From assembly GCA_020726505.1 (NCBI GenBank), contig JAHLEZ010000002.1, forward strand, positions 2,976,001 to 3,040,000: a stretch of 64,000 nt of DNA. Direction: 5' to 3'. Source of the stretch: Leptodontidium sp. MPI-SDFR-AT-0119 (Eukaryota; Ascomycota; Leotiomycetes; Helotiales; Leptodontidiaceae). The stretch's first letter is position 1. Each line of letters starts with the position of its first letter. This document shows positions 32,986-43,965 of this stretch, one piece after another. The notes beneath the pieces are model-generated. The model had not been told where the DNA came from. It did not search any database and saw only the letters and a list, made by a program, of their open reading frames with translations. The translations under genes were made by a program, and so were the position numbers.

Positions 32986-35544
32986 ATGTCTTTCGGGGTC
33001 AGCGTAGCCGACATTACCTCCCTGATTCAACTCGCGTGGACAACTTTCGAAGGAGCAAAACAAGCTTGGTTTGTTCTTCCCGCCCCGAAGTCTACCATAA
33101 CCTAGGATCTCGGATCGGACTCTTAATTAAGGTTGTGAGACATTGAATATCACACATACTAAATTCTTGATTAGTGGCGAACATGACGACCTGACCAGGG
33201 AGGTTTCCAGCGCCCACACTGTCCTAGGCCACCTGCAGATCGAGATTATGGATCCCGATTCTGTAATTCATAGGGGAAAAGTCAATCGGCTCCAAGAGCT
33301 CGAAGGCCATATGAGAGGCTGTCGACGCCATCTACGACGGATAAATAGGGTTCTAGTGAAGTACAACGTGTTGAGTGAGGAACAAAGGCCTTTAGATCAT
33401 ATGTGGCAGAAGATCCAGTTCGGCAATGGAGCGGCGAAAGATATCTCGCGGAGCCGGCTTAAACTCTCGACGTACATGAATCTCATCTCAATGTCGCTTC
33501 AATTACTGTTTCTGGGCTCCCAAGGCCGCATTGAGAGAGATATTAGTCGTCAACGAGGCGATTCTGAAGGCCTTCGAGTCGCAGTTGAGCTGCTTCTTGC
33601 TAAGATGAAGTCAGCATCAAATTCGGGCCAAGTGAGTCGAGAAGGGTCTATCCTCTCAACCACAGCGACTGAGGAAAAAGATGACAAGGAATTTTGGAAC
33701 GGCTTTCGACGAGATCTTGTTCGGCGTGGCTTCAAGAGAGATGTCATCCGGGAACATAAAACTCTCATCTTGAAGTATGTAAAGGAACTTGAGGATCGGA
33801 AGGTGTATGATGAGATTGCTGGGAGCTCCAAGAAGCCGGGTGGCTCTAGTGACAAAGATTTACTAAAACCAGATCATCGCCCGGCTACACCCGTCCCCGG
33901 AGATGACCCTGACGCTGCTGAAGATGGAGATTCGGAGACCGAAAGACCTCAACGAGAATACTCAGACAAAGTAGAACCCATCGAGGAGGACGAGAATGCA
34001 CCAGTAGAACTGCCTGGCGACGATTCGATATCTAATGCATTTTCAACCGAAGATCCCAACGATAGTCACGATGGGCAGATGTATCAACGGAGTGGAGATC
34101 CCGAAACAATGCCCGGGACACCCATAGAGATGGGGGGTGATCAACAACTTGGCTGTGGAAGCGTGCCACAAGGCAGTGTCGTAAAACTCCAGCGAACCGT
34201 GCCTGACATCTCATCCACATCACAGGCTTACACGGCAATCTCGCCAGGTACTGGAGGGATCATTACTCGAACTCTGAAGTATAATGTCGTGGGAATTCAA
34301 GATGCAACGGTGAATCCTCTCAACAGAATCTACGACGTAATTCTAGTCGACCAATTCGACCAGGTGGACCTACCCGGTGGGGTCAAACAGGTTCATGAGG
34401 CACATAAAATTGGCCGGGTTAGGCAGAATGAGCAGATTAGTGATGTACACCAGACAAATCAAGCTACCCAAGGAGATCCCCTTAATCTCACAGAGGAATT
34501 CAAACAAGACGATCATATCGAAATAGAGGAGGAGGTTGAGGAAGTCAAGGAAGCGGGGGAAATTGAGGACGGCGATCAAGTCGAGGACACCCAGGCTGTC
34601 AACCAAAGCGAGTCTATCCGGGGTGTGGGGGATGTTGAGGATAGTGAGACGAAGCAAGAAACCGGGCAGGTCGAGCAAGTTGTCTTAGACTACCAATGTA
34701 CCACAGGCACCGTAGTGAAGAGTGAGCCAGAACCGGAGAAAAAAGTAGCCATCCAGCCTCCTGCAAGAATAATATATCTGCGAGAGTCGACCGGCAGAGA
34801 AGTAGCTATGCCCTGGGAAGAGGCAAAAACCTGGCATGTAAGTGGCTGTTCCGAGTACATCAAGTCAGCACATAGCTAAACTGTGATCGTTTCTAGGGGA
34901 TTGAAAGATTGATACAACGCACTTGGTGGGAGGCTATCTATGGATATCTCTGCAATGGAGAGTGGTATCTACTCAGACCAGGCAGAATTATGGTTCTCCA
35001 ATTCTCCTGGGAGAACTATATAAAACCAGAGATGACGATTGATATTTGCGTGTACAAAAACGAGGTCTTCTGGACGAGACCAATAACACTCCCGCCTGCT
35101 CAACCTCCTAAGACGCCATCACGACCTTCCAATGCATCATACCGTTATCCAAGAGCATCGTCTAGCCGTCCTAATGCACCATCGTATCGTCCAACGCCAC
35201 CACCGCCACCTCCTCCGACACCCTCTCGATGGGGCCAACGGAGCGAGTCTCGGTCTCCCTCAAAGAAACCTCCCAAAATTAGGGCTCCCAAACCCAGTCA
35301 TACCACACAGAGAAAAGTGACAAAAGCTTCTCTCTCAGCCAAGTTGTCCCAGGCAAGGAATAATTCAAGCAGAAACACGAAACAAAACAACGCTTGGTTG
35401 ATTCCAAGTACCAACTTCGACGGCGAGCCTCTTTACGAACTTGAAGCACGCTCTCTAGCAAGGAGAGTAGACATTGAATTGTCAGACCGCTTGGCAATAC
35501 CAGAAATAAATGAGGAGGGTGAGCCTGTGTACGAAATGGCATGA
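32986..35544 (+). CDS. Fungal N-terminal-domain protein with C-terminal ubiquitin-like (ULD-type) domain, paralog 1
   Basis: Three exons: 32986-33068, 33175-34837 and 34897-35544, giving 797 residues. The first exon (MSFGVSVADITSLIQLAW) and the splice joining KQAC to GEHDDLTRE reproduce the N-terminal helical domain common to many fungal recognition-type proteins. The next conserved part contains MRGCRRHLRRI and AAKDISRSRLKLSTY (about residues 90-150). A long acidic low-complexity linker (about 240-590, many Asp, Glu and Gln) leads to IYLRESTGREVAMPWEEAKT, then across intron 2 HGIERLIQRTWWEA and EWYLLRPGRIMVLQ, which match the fungal ubiquitin-like domain found at the C-terminus of such proteins. 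A Pro/Ser/Arg-rich tail follows, with the motif GEPLYELE repeated as GEPVYEMA at the very end. No catalytic motif is seen. Probably an intracellular signalling or adaptor protein; the function is not known. Confidence 0.75.
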
Positions 35545-36067
35545 ATTGTGACATGACCTTTGGGAGGCTGTAAAGTTGTCTGCTGGCCATGACCAAACTT
35601 TTCATGACATTTTTCAGCTCGTAATAGAAAGCGACGTTCTGAGATGACCAACATAAACTGTGACTTCAGTCCTTTAAAAGTATGTGGCCTTGCTTCTTCT
35701 TTTTCCCCCTGAGAAATTCGGCAGCTCGGAAAGCATATTGCAGGCCAAGGAAGCTAATTTGATGAGCCGAAACCTTCTCTTTGCTGCATGAGCGTACTTT
35801 AATAATTTTACATCGGACAGGCCGAAAATATGTGCTTGACAGCCGCCATGTCCCTGAAAGTCCCTTCGTAAACCTTGCTATTTTCGAATTTTACTCCCGA
35901 AACGGATTCTCGGTACGGTTGTTCAAAGCTTGGTTATGAAGACACTCAATATAAATGGACCACATGCGGCGCTGGAAAACGGAAGCATGCATTTATTTTC
36001 CTTCATAATCGCAGTTTCAATACATCAGAATCTAGAATTCTAGCTTATCGCTGCCGTTCATTCGAAA
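35545..36067. other. Intergenic, promoter of the small secreted protein
   Basis: About 520 bp; no coding frame or repeat recognised. Confidence 0.5.
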
Positions 36068-36851
36068 ATGCTGTTCCAAGTTCCGGTCGCTTCACTCGCG
36101 TTTGCAGCTGTAGCGTTCGCGGCCAATTTCATAGATTACGATCCTCAGCCCGGAGTGCAGGAAGAGTTCAGACCATTTTTCCAAGCGTAAATTGTTTCTC
36201 TTATTCTCTTCATGGTGATGTTCTCTAACGTGTTCAACAGACTCATCGATGCCGCCGAGGACCCCAACGTTACGACGGGATTCACAGATTATTTTCCAGC
36301 AGATGGGATGCAAACGACCTTGACGCTTCACTGCGTCGGGGCGGCTAGAATACAGGGATGCAAGAATTTCTTTTTGTCCGATGGGAGACAACTCGTCGTG
36401 AGTTCATAATCAATTCTGGATTCATTGCCTGTTAGAGGTGTCGGTGACCTCGATGACTGATTCTAACGTATCTGTCCTTTTTAGCATTTCCCCAACACGA
36501 CTTTTGTGGCGAATAACAATGCGACTGCGACAACTTATGAATCACATGGCCGGATCGAAAATACGTATGTCGGTGGAAACTGCTCGCAGATCTAGTGAGT
36601 GCCTGCCATCCAACCACTGCTTTGCCATCAATTCCCCCAACTTCCCCTTCTTTTCTTGGAATTGGCGGGACAAAGTCTTACGTTCACGTAGTTACAAAAC
36701 GCAATACACGATCTTGAAAACAAATCAGACAGAAGAGGCAGCCCCGAATTTGTCATTGATCCCAGAGGCACAGGTTTACTGGTATCATGATTATTTCGTG
36801 AACCCTACTACTGTCCCGTCGGATATTCCTTGCGATAGTTTGAAGGGGTAA
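36068..36851 (+). CDS. Small secreted four-cysteine protein
   Basis: Four exons: 36068-36186, 36241-36397, 36485-36594 and 36692-36851, giving 181 residues; no single open frame covers the gene. All junctions are GT...AG and phases agree. Residues 1-18 (MLFQVPVASLAFAAVAFA) form a clear signal peptide. The mature part has four cysteines (71, 80, 125 and 176), enough for two disulphides, and several N-glycosylation sequons (NVT, NTT, NAT, NCS, NQT, NLS). No membrane anchor or GPI signal. The segment ALIDAAEDPNVTTGFTDYF and the later HFPNTTFV and YVGGNCSQIYY recall secreted fungal proteins with an NTF2/SnoaL-like fold, but this is a weak impression. It could be an effector or an extracellular binding protein. 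It lies between the two ULD-type paralogs, on the same strand. Confidence 0.75.
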
Positions 36852-38354
36852 GATTTTGTAGGACCTGGGTGGTAAGATAGAGCGCTGTTTGATTTAACTA
36901 GAAGGAAATAGAATCTATATAAATCTTGTTCGAGGCAACCTAAATCCGTGTTCGGCGAAGCTAGTTTCCATACCAGAAAGAGTTCACTTTACTGGCACTA
37001 CTCTTGTTTAAGTAAGTCCCCTGTGATAATTCGAAGACTTTGAAAGCAAAAAATCTGATCCATAGATATATATAGATTCATTACAGAGAGCGGGAGCAAT
37101 GTTTTACTTCACCGCAGAGGAATTTAACCCACCTCAGGGTCAAGAACCCACATTTTCTCGGCGGCTCGGCTTCAAGACGAAACGATTCAATTCTTGAAGA
37201 TATCGAATCAAATTGAAGGTGTAACACCAATCAATACAAGGCCACACGGCATACAGAAGAAAACGCCTAGGATTTCGGGAATTGAGGGGAAAGTTGGTTT
37301 GGAACCGTTGGCAAGGCTGTAGGTGGCTGCTGACAATACAGTTAGTTCCTCACAGCCAATCGGCGAATGCTGCAGATTGCCCTACTCTCAAGTCGCCACG
37401 CCAAATTCGACACAAACAGAACCGCATCTAGGAGTCATACAGGCTATAACGAGAGTCTTGGGCTCTTTAGCAGAGATAGTCGTCAGCTGGAGAACTAAAC
37501 CATGACCTTTTTTTTATCATGAAATGCCACGTGACCGTTCACAACCCAGCGTTCACTTTCACGATCGATGCAATGCATTGCCCCACAGCAGAGCCCCTTG
37601 CTAGGTAAATCGAGTGGCTTACTAGCGGGGCAGACCAATTAGCTGTCGTTATCACTAACGGCTCCCAGGCTTAATCTGGGAAGCTTATACACACTTAAAT
37701 CTGTTCAGATCCGGAATTTGGCCATTCACCGTAGAATATCATGTATCAGACTCTCAAACGATGCAACCAGAAAATTTCTTCTGTATCCAACTCTCGGTTT
37801 CAATAACATAAACTTCATTACATTGATTGTTGTTCAATTGTCTAGTCAAAATTAGGTGCTGGTTGTACGAGGAGTGGGATTCCGATTCCGATTCCGAATA
37901 TAGCACCATTTCGGCCTGATAGAACAACAAATATCGCATTAGTCTCCGATGCTTCGGCTTTCATTTGTGAACACTGAATCAATCACTGTTCCCCAAGAAC
38001 GTGCACTTACTGCTTGGCCGGGCGTGTGCCGTGTGCACATCGGTCACCGCTGAAGGGAGGGGGGCGTCTCGCTTAGCATGATTGGATCGCTTGGTCTGCA
38101 TGCCAATCAATGCATGTTGTGAAGTGAGGCGGACGGTGAAGCATCATTCGTTTGAAGACGCAAAGGCACGCCTTGTATGCAGATCAGCCTCAAAGTCGTG
38201 TCCGTTGGAGTACGGGGAGATTTATTGGGCCTGACCGCCAGATTTGTGAGTCGAGTTGATTCTAGCATCGCAACTTCTTGTTTTTGCTTTGGTGTATTAT
38301 GCTTCTCCAAATTCAGACTCATTTTTTCATTAGTTTTCATTGTGCACACTCAAA
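36852..38354. other. Gene-free interval before the second paralog
   Basis: About 1.5 kb without a recognisable gene. A short GATTCC triplet repeat sits near 37880-37900. The right end contains the block shared with the first paralog's upstream region. Confidence 0.5.
38069..38135 (+). promoter_or_regulatory. Upstream block shared by the two paralogs, copy 2
   Basis: TCGCTTAG (38069-38076), GCATGTTG (38112-38119) and GTGAGGCGGACG (38124-38135), in the same order and nearly the same spacing as upstream of the first paralog; 231 bp before this ATG versus 262 bp there. Confidence 0.5.
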
Positions 38355-39797
38355 ATGTCGACCTGCATCAGTATTTCAGATACTGGAGCATTAGTGGAGC
38401 TGGCATGGACAGCAGTTGAAGGAACAAGAAAGGCTTGTGGGGATGACAGCGAAACAACGAGAGGGATCACAAGGTCGCACAAGACCTTGGATCATCTGCA
38501 CTCGGAAGTATCAAATCCCAACTCGGTGTTAAACAGCGCAAAAGGAGGACGTCGAAAGGACGTTGAAATTCACATGAGAGGCTGTCGAAGACACTTGAGG
38601 CGTATTGACTCCGTGCTGGCGAGGCACAATACTTTTCGGAGTGGAAATGGGCAGCCATGGCAGCCTATCCAGTTTGGAAGTGGAGCGGTAAAGGATATCT
38701 CCAAGAGTCAATTGAAGTTGTCAAAGTACACATCAGCGATCACTTTGACACTTCATCTTCTTTCCTTAGGCCCTCAGGGGAAGATAGAGAAAGAGCTCAG
38801 TCATCTACATGGGGAGGCAAAAGGGTTGAGAGTATCAATCAACCTACTCCTTGCCAAACAGAATGCGGGTTTTCCAGATTCGACTCGAGGTGGATTGATC
38901 CCGGTAAAACACCAAGACGAAATGGATTTCTGGAGCAGTTTCTGGCGACGACTAGCCAGGGAAGGGTTCAAAAGCAACGCTATCTCTGGCCACAAGGATC
39001 TCATCAAAGCATATGTGAAGGAGCTGGACGAACGAGGTGTGTTGGACGAGAAAATATTGCGAGCTCAGCCGACAGCCCACCTTTCCTCAGAAGTCGATCA
39101 AACAGAGTCAGACAGCTCGAGTTCGACTTCGAGTTCTCGGTACTATCAATCAACGGTCGAAGATTTCGATAATCTCTCGATTGACGAAGAACCTCAGTCA
39201 GAAATGTCACCCAAAATAACAAGTACTTCATCCGATGAGAAAACTCGCCCACCACCTACTGCCCAGACTGGTTCCGATAAGATTATGGGCAACTTGATCG
39301 GTCAGCGTCCAGGCTCGCCTGAAAGAAGGGGATTTTTGCGTCCGAACGTCCATGAGTCTATCGAAGTCTCAGCTCCAGGGCCAGAAATATTCGCTCCAAA
39401 AGCCATTCGACCTCCTTCAACGATGTATAGCTCAGAGAGAAGTTCTACACCTCTTCCCAAACAGAAATTCACCCTGTCAGTCTTGTTGTTCTCGTCCAAA
39501 CGGAAGTCCAAACGAGCTGCCCATGTCACAACGCACTCGCCCCAGCCTCGAAAAAGACACAAACGAGTGCCGCCTCCACCGCGACCTGTTTCTCCGACCC
39601 CACCTCCTCCTGCTTGGTGGCTGGAAGAGCGTCAGCGTCGACGACCACCGGGATATGAACGAGGACGTTCCCCGCCCCCGCCCCCTCCTCCACCACCGCC
39701 GCCTCCGCGATATCCTATCAATCTAGTGTATAGCAGAACCATTACTGCGTATCCCAACCCGAATCAGTATGGACAGCTAGTGTATGAGTTGGATTGA
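38355..39797 (+). CDS. Fungal N-terminal-domain protein lacking the ubiquitin-like domain, paralog 2
   Basis: A single exon of 480 codons from ATG 38355 (MSTCISISDTGALVELAW). It aligns with the protein at 32986-35544 through the first 230 residues: RKACGDDSETTRG versus KQACGEHDDLTRE, MRGCRRHLRRID versus MRGCRRHLRRIN, AVKDISKSQLKLSKY versus AAKDISRSRLKLSTY. The site of intron 1 in the first paralog is uninterrupted here, so an intron was lost or gained. The middle is Ser/Thr-rich; the C-terminal part is basic and then proline-rich, with a run of about a dozen prolines. The ubiquitin-like domain is missing, but the last residues (YGQLVYELD) resemble the tail of the first paralog (GEPVYEMA). No catalytic motif, signal peptide or membrane segment. 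Function unknown; the proline tract suggests a docking site for SH3 or WW partners. Confidence 0.75.
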   Translation: MSTCISISDTGALVELAWTAVEGTRKACGDDSETTRGITRSHKTLDHLHSEVSNPNSVLNSAKGGRRKDVEIHMRGCRRHLRRIDSVLARHNTFRSGNGQPWQPIQFGSGAVKDISKSQLKLSKYTSAITLTLHLLSLGPQGKIEKELSHLHGEAKGLRVSINLLLAKQNAGFPDSTRGGLIPVKHQDEMDFWSSFWRRLAREGFKSNAISGHKDLIKAYVKELDERGVLDEKILRAQPTAHLSSEVDQTESDSSSSTSSSRYYQSTVEDFDNLSIDEEPQSEMSPKITSTSSDEKTRPPPTAQTGSDKIMGNLIGQRPGSPERRGFLRPNVHESIEVSAPGPEIFAPKAIRPPSTMYSSERSSTPLPKQKFTLSVLLFSSKRKSKRAAHVTTHSPQPRKRHKRVPPPPRPVSPTPPPPAWWLEERQRRRPPGYERGRSPPPPPPPPPPPPRYPINLVYSRTITAYPNPNQYGQLVYELD

Positions 39798-40182
39798 ACC
39801 AAAATGTTTTCAATTATTGATTTATTCTCTCGGTGTTGTGTAAGCTTTGATTGTTGTGGACTTGATGTGGGCTAGCTGAGGTACCTCTTGGGGGAATGTA
39901 TGTACGTTCTGGCGTTAACAAATGTACATGGAAAAGTATTTTATAAGGAATGGAATGATTGTTATCTTTTTGCTTCCCGTAAGCAAACTTTGCGCAATAA
40001 CTTACAACCGTTTCCGTTGCTTTTATAGCTTCCTGCCTGCACGGCCAAATATGCAAAATGGCCATGGACAGTAGTCACTTGAGAACTTCAGAAGCCCATG
40101 ATATGGTACAAACCAGACGAGTGGCCCCAAGTCATGCAAATATTCCTCAATTATTTTGGGTATTTCATCGTGACACATTAAC
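39798..40182. other. Intergenic between converging genes
   Basis: About 385 bp between the stop codons of two converging genes; nothing recognised. Confidence 0.5.
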
Positions 40183-42553
40183 TCAGCTGTCTAGTTTCAA
40201 CACCCCGACCTTGTCTGCTAATTTACTACTGAAAGACTCAGTCGACGTCTTAGAAGCCTTCAGCCTGTAAGTCTGCTCAAAGGTATCACCTTCCCCCGCA
40301 CGAACCATGGTGTAGGCCAACTTCCAGTACTTCCTCGCCTGCTCCGTCAAGTCTGGAGATATCAACGACCAGACCGTCCAAAGAGTTTCCCAACATTCAG
40401 AAAGCTGTTCAGCAGCATAACCCCATTGTTTAACCACCAGACCTCCCTTCCCAGAAGACTTCAAAGTCTTCTTATTGACGCCCGTGATGACAAATCCAAG
40501 CGAATCGAGTGCTTTGAGAGCATATACACCTGCCTCGATGAGATTTGAATTCTGTTTGTGAAGGTAGGACAAGGTCAAGTAAATCTGGGATAATTCGAGT
40601 CTGGGGATCTCTTGGGCAGGAGATAAGTACGTCTTTTCCATCTCCGCTGCAATTACTCCTGGGTTGCTGTTCTTGATCTTCGCCATGAGTTCCTTTCGCT
40701 TAGTTCGGAGTGCCACTGGAGTCTTGAAATCATCTTGGCATATTTCGCAATTACATTTGAAGCCCCAGCTATCCGACAGTGACTTCTGCATCTTATCTCG
40801 GTCCATGGGATCTGAATAGCACCAACTGAGCTCTGTATCGGCTGGCATATCCTTAGTGGCTCGAACGATCATCATATCGCCGATGAATGTGCGAGCACAG
40901 TTCTTCATGCAAGAGTGGTTAATGTACGCAGCTTTGATCCACACTCCGGAAGCACCGAAGAGTTCGCTGTGGTTCTTGGACAAGGTTGCAGAGGTAAACA
41001 CAACACCCTTGGAACTGACAGGACTTCCGAAGGCATTTAAAGACACTATTCTCTCGATCAGGAAACTTGAGTTATCAGCAAGAGTTCGCTTCACTAAAAT
41101 GATTTGGAAACTCACCTATCAACCACTGGGATCCCGTCTACAATCTGTACGTCGGCTCGCTCGTACGAGCCACTGTAGAGACCCATAAACTCAGACGCGA
41201 CAGATGGATTATTTGCCAGATTCTGGTAGATTCCTGGAAGCTGAGAAACATGTGTGCCTATCGTCAATCGTTTGGTATGCAAGTTCACCAGCAGGCCGAT
41301 ATCTGCGGTCATTGCACTATCCGAGTCCTTCGATTGTTCAGCATGCGCATAAGAGAAAGCTTTCTCGCACATCAGAATTTCTCCAGCCAACATGCTCCGA
41401 GTTGTAACCAGGCCTCGACCTTTGCCTGGAATATTCCGAACTTCAACAGGACCAACGTAAGTCGAGCAATCGATAATTGGTGGTCGTAGTCGGGAGGCCT
41501 TGTGCATCTTCTTGAAGTTGTAGATTCCACGATCCTGTTCGTCGAGTCGAGCTTGAACCCGGGACATTTCGAAAGCGCCGAGCTTGCTTGTTGGGTACTT
41601 GGTGGTCAATTCTTGAAGGGTTTCGAAAGCCTCGCGATAGCGATGGAGGTTGTAAAGAGCTAATGTGCCGCGATATAGTGCCTTCTCTGAGCGAGCTCGA
41701 AGATCTTGGATGTAAGTGGTATCTGCTAGAGCAGCATCATACTTCTTGATTTTTAGATAAGCAAGAGCTCGGTTGTTGTGAACGATTTCTGCTTCAGCGG
41801 AAGTTGGACTGATGGCCAGTGCAGCTGTATAACTTTGATATCTCAGATACACGCAGCATAGCCATGGACGATCATGACTTACCTTTTGATTGCCTCTTTG
41901 AATTTGCCTTCGTTCATATATGCATTTCCCTCCTGCTTCCACTCGTCACCACTCCTGGCGCCGCTGTTTCCAGAATCTCTCCATGCGGGTGGAACTCTTG
42001 GGTCATCGTTCGAAAGCCACACGATATCAGTCGGATGGTCAACACGAAGTCCATAGCCACCGTCACCAACACACTTAAAGTAAGGCTCCTTCAGCAATAT
42101 AACACTGCCCTTCTTCAAGATCTCACCCGCAGATCGTAAGTCTTCGCACTCCTCTTGATACAAAGATAAGGTGACTGCGTCGCCGGCTTCGTCTTCAGCT
42201 AGAGATATGATACCCATGACCCTGATAGGCGGTACAAAGAATCTCAGAATCAAGTATGAGCCGCGGTGATGTGTCTCCAGAGTCAACTTGCTGATCATCG
42301 TCTTCGTGAGCTCATGGACTGGCTCTGTGGACGGCAGATAAGGGTCGCCGACAACAGATGCTCTCATTCCTTTCACTCCAGGGTTTCCAATCTCTATATT
42401 ATACTGCTCCATATGATCTCGGGCGAGCTGATTCCGTGATGGGCGATCTGTGGGTATCTCTCCTTCACGTGCACGGGCTGCTTCGAGTCGTGTTTGGTAG
42501 GTCTCGAGGAGTCTCGCATAGCGCCCATCGTGAGATACATCTTGGAGATCCAT
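40183..42553 (-). CDS. TPR and SET domain protein (putative lysine methyltransferase)
   Basis: Three exons: 42553-41883, 41841-41116 and 41065-40183, with introns of 41 and 50 bp; 759 residues. The ATG at 42553 opens MDLQDVSHDGRYARLLET. A variable N-terminal part is followed by tetratricopeptide-like repeats (GDEWKQEGNAYMNEGKFKEA, SAEAEIVHNNRALAYLKIKK, RSEKALYRGTLALYNLHRYR). The SET domain begins at VEVRNIPGKGRGLVTTRSM, is interrupted by intron 2 after IPVVD, and contains the cofactor and catalytic motif YINHSCMKNC and the ELSWCYSDP segment; a post-SET-like GFKCNCEICQ follows. This arrangement is typical of fungal TPR-SET proteins related to the SMYD/SET5 group, which methylate histone or non-histone lysines. 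The substrate is unknown. All core SET residues are present. The 41-bp first intron is very short but is needed to keep the repeats in frame. Confidence 0.85.
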
Positions 42554-43965
42554 GGCTCTGGTGCCAGCAGATGGTTGAAGAAGCCTTGGAGGAAATTCTG
42601 TAGAGTTGAAGATGAAGACGAGCTGCTTACTCGCCGTTTGTTGAGATCCAATTTTTTTTCCGTTTGTTTGACCCACCCCCACAATACGCTAAGCGAGAAT
42701 CTCTCTAGGCGAGGGGTTCACTTCCAAGATGCCACTATCATGCAAAGACGAGCCTTTCTGTTCCAAGGTGAGCGGTTGGTCTCTATCATGGCTTCAGTTA
42801 AGATGTATTTATAAGATGCTCTCATTTAGTCGTTGCCTTGATCGGAATCCTTGTGTGGTAAGTTTTTCTGAACATGCTTTGGCGTGCGAGTCAGTTCCCA
42901 CTTTTCGACAGGACGGGCGCTTTGTTCAAGCCATACAACTCGAGAGAGATGCGAATGCCCCAGGGATCTATCCTGGCCTCCTGCTTAAGCACGGGTCTCT
43001 TGGGTACGTTCCGCATTATGCTCTGTTTGAGCGGATGAGATGATGTGCAATCACGTGATAATTCTTCTTCTTCACAGACACTTGCCCGTGAAGTTGCTTA
43101 TGAGGAGGACGCAACTCCTTTCAGCTCTATAGTGTAGCTGAAGCCTGGATCATAGCTGCAGTAAAAGTGTAACACCTGAGCTGGGTAAATTAGATCGACT
43201 TCAATGAACGACGCTGGCGACCCCGGGACTTTGTTCCCTGAAACACTAAATTCTGCATTCTGGAGGTCCTTGGAGCTGCGACGACTGAATGTAAGTTTTA
43301 GTTTCGATGTATGAATAGATCTTCCCTTCAGAATGGTAATTGCCCCGACAAGAATCCCCAAGGACACGCGGGATGGGTGGAAATCTCTCGGGTGCTCCAG
43401 TTCCTAAGCATCGCAGAAAAGACATGACCCGTGTGTTAGAGTTTTTGCGGAGAGTAGAGAGTACAATCAAATACTTTTATCAACGTAGTATTGGAGTGGC
43501 TTCTGATTGGTTTGTTGGTAGTGGTTGGCATTGTAAGCGAGGGCTAAGCATTGCCCCTGAGCTCCTTGTTGTGTTCTCGCTTCACAAAGCTGGCGACCCC
43601 GCTTGTGACTTAATATCGCTCACGTTCTCCTGGAATTATTTGATGTGCTTGATGGCCAGTAAAAACATCATATTCTACCTATGGAATAGAGCATGAGGCT
43701 ATCTCTACGTCGTTGTTCGATGATTCGATGATTTATTAGACCGCTTGGCTGCTGAACGCAGGATACTAATGACTCTATTTTCACTTCAGCAATCCCCAGC
43801 CTGATGTGGAATCAAATGTGATTCACAACAGCCACCAAGTGCGGCAATGGTCCCAAGGCAAGACTATTACTCATTAGCTAGGACTGAAATTCTAGGGACA
43901 AGTGCAGACGTCAGATGCTTCCTCTGCTCCCCTAAACTTGTCAAACCCCGTATTTTCGAATTCAA
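42554..43965. other. Gene-free interval
   Basis: About 1.4 kb. Open frames at 42729-43043 and 43340-43696 (plus) show no domain and have no partner exons. The left part is the promoter of the SET gene. Confidence 0.5.
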
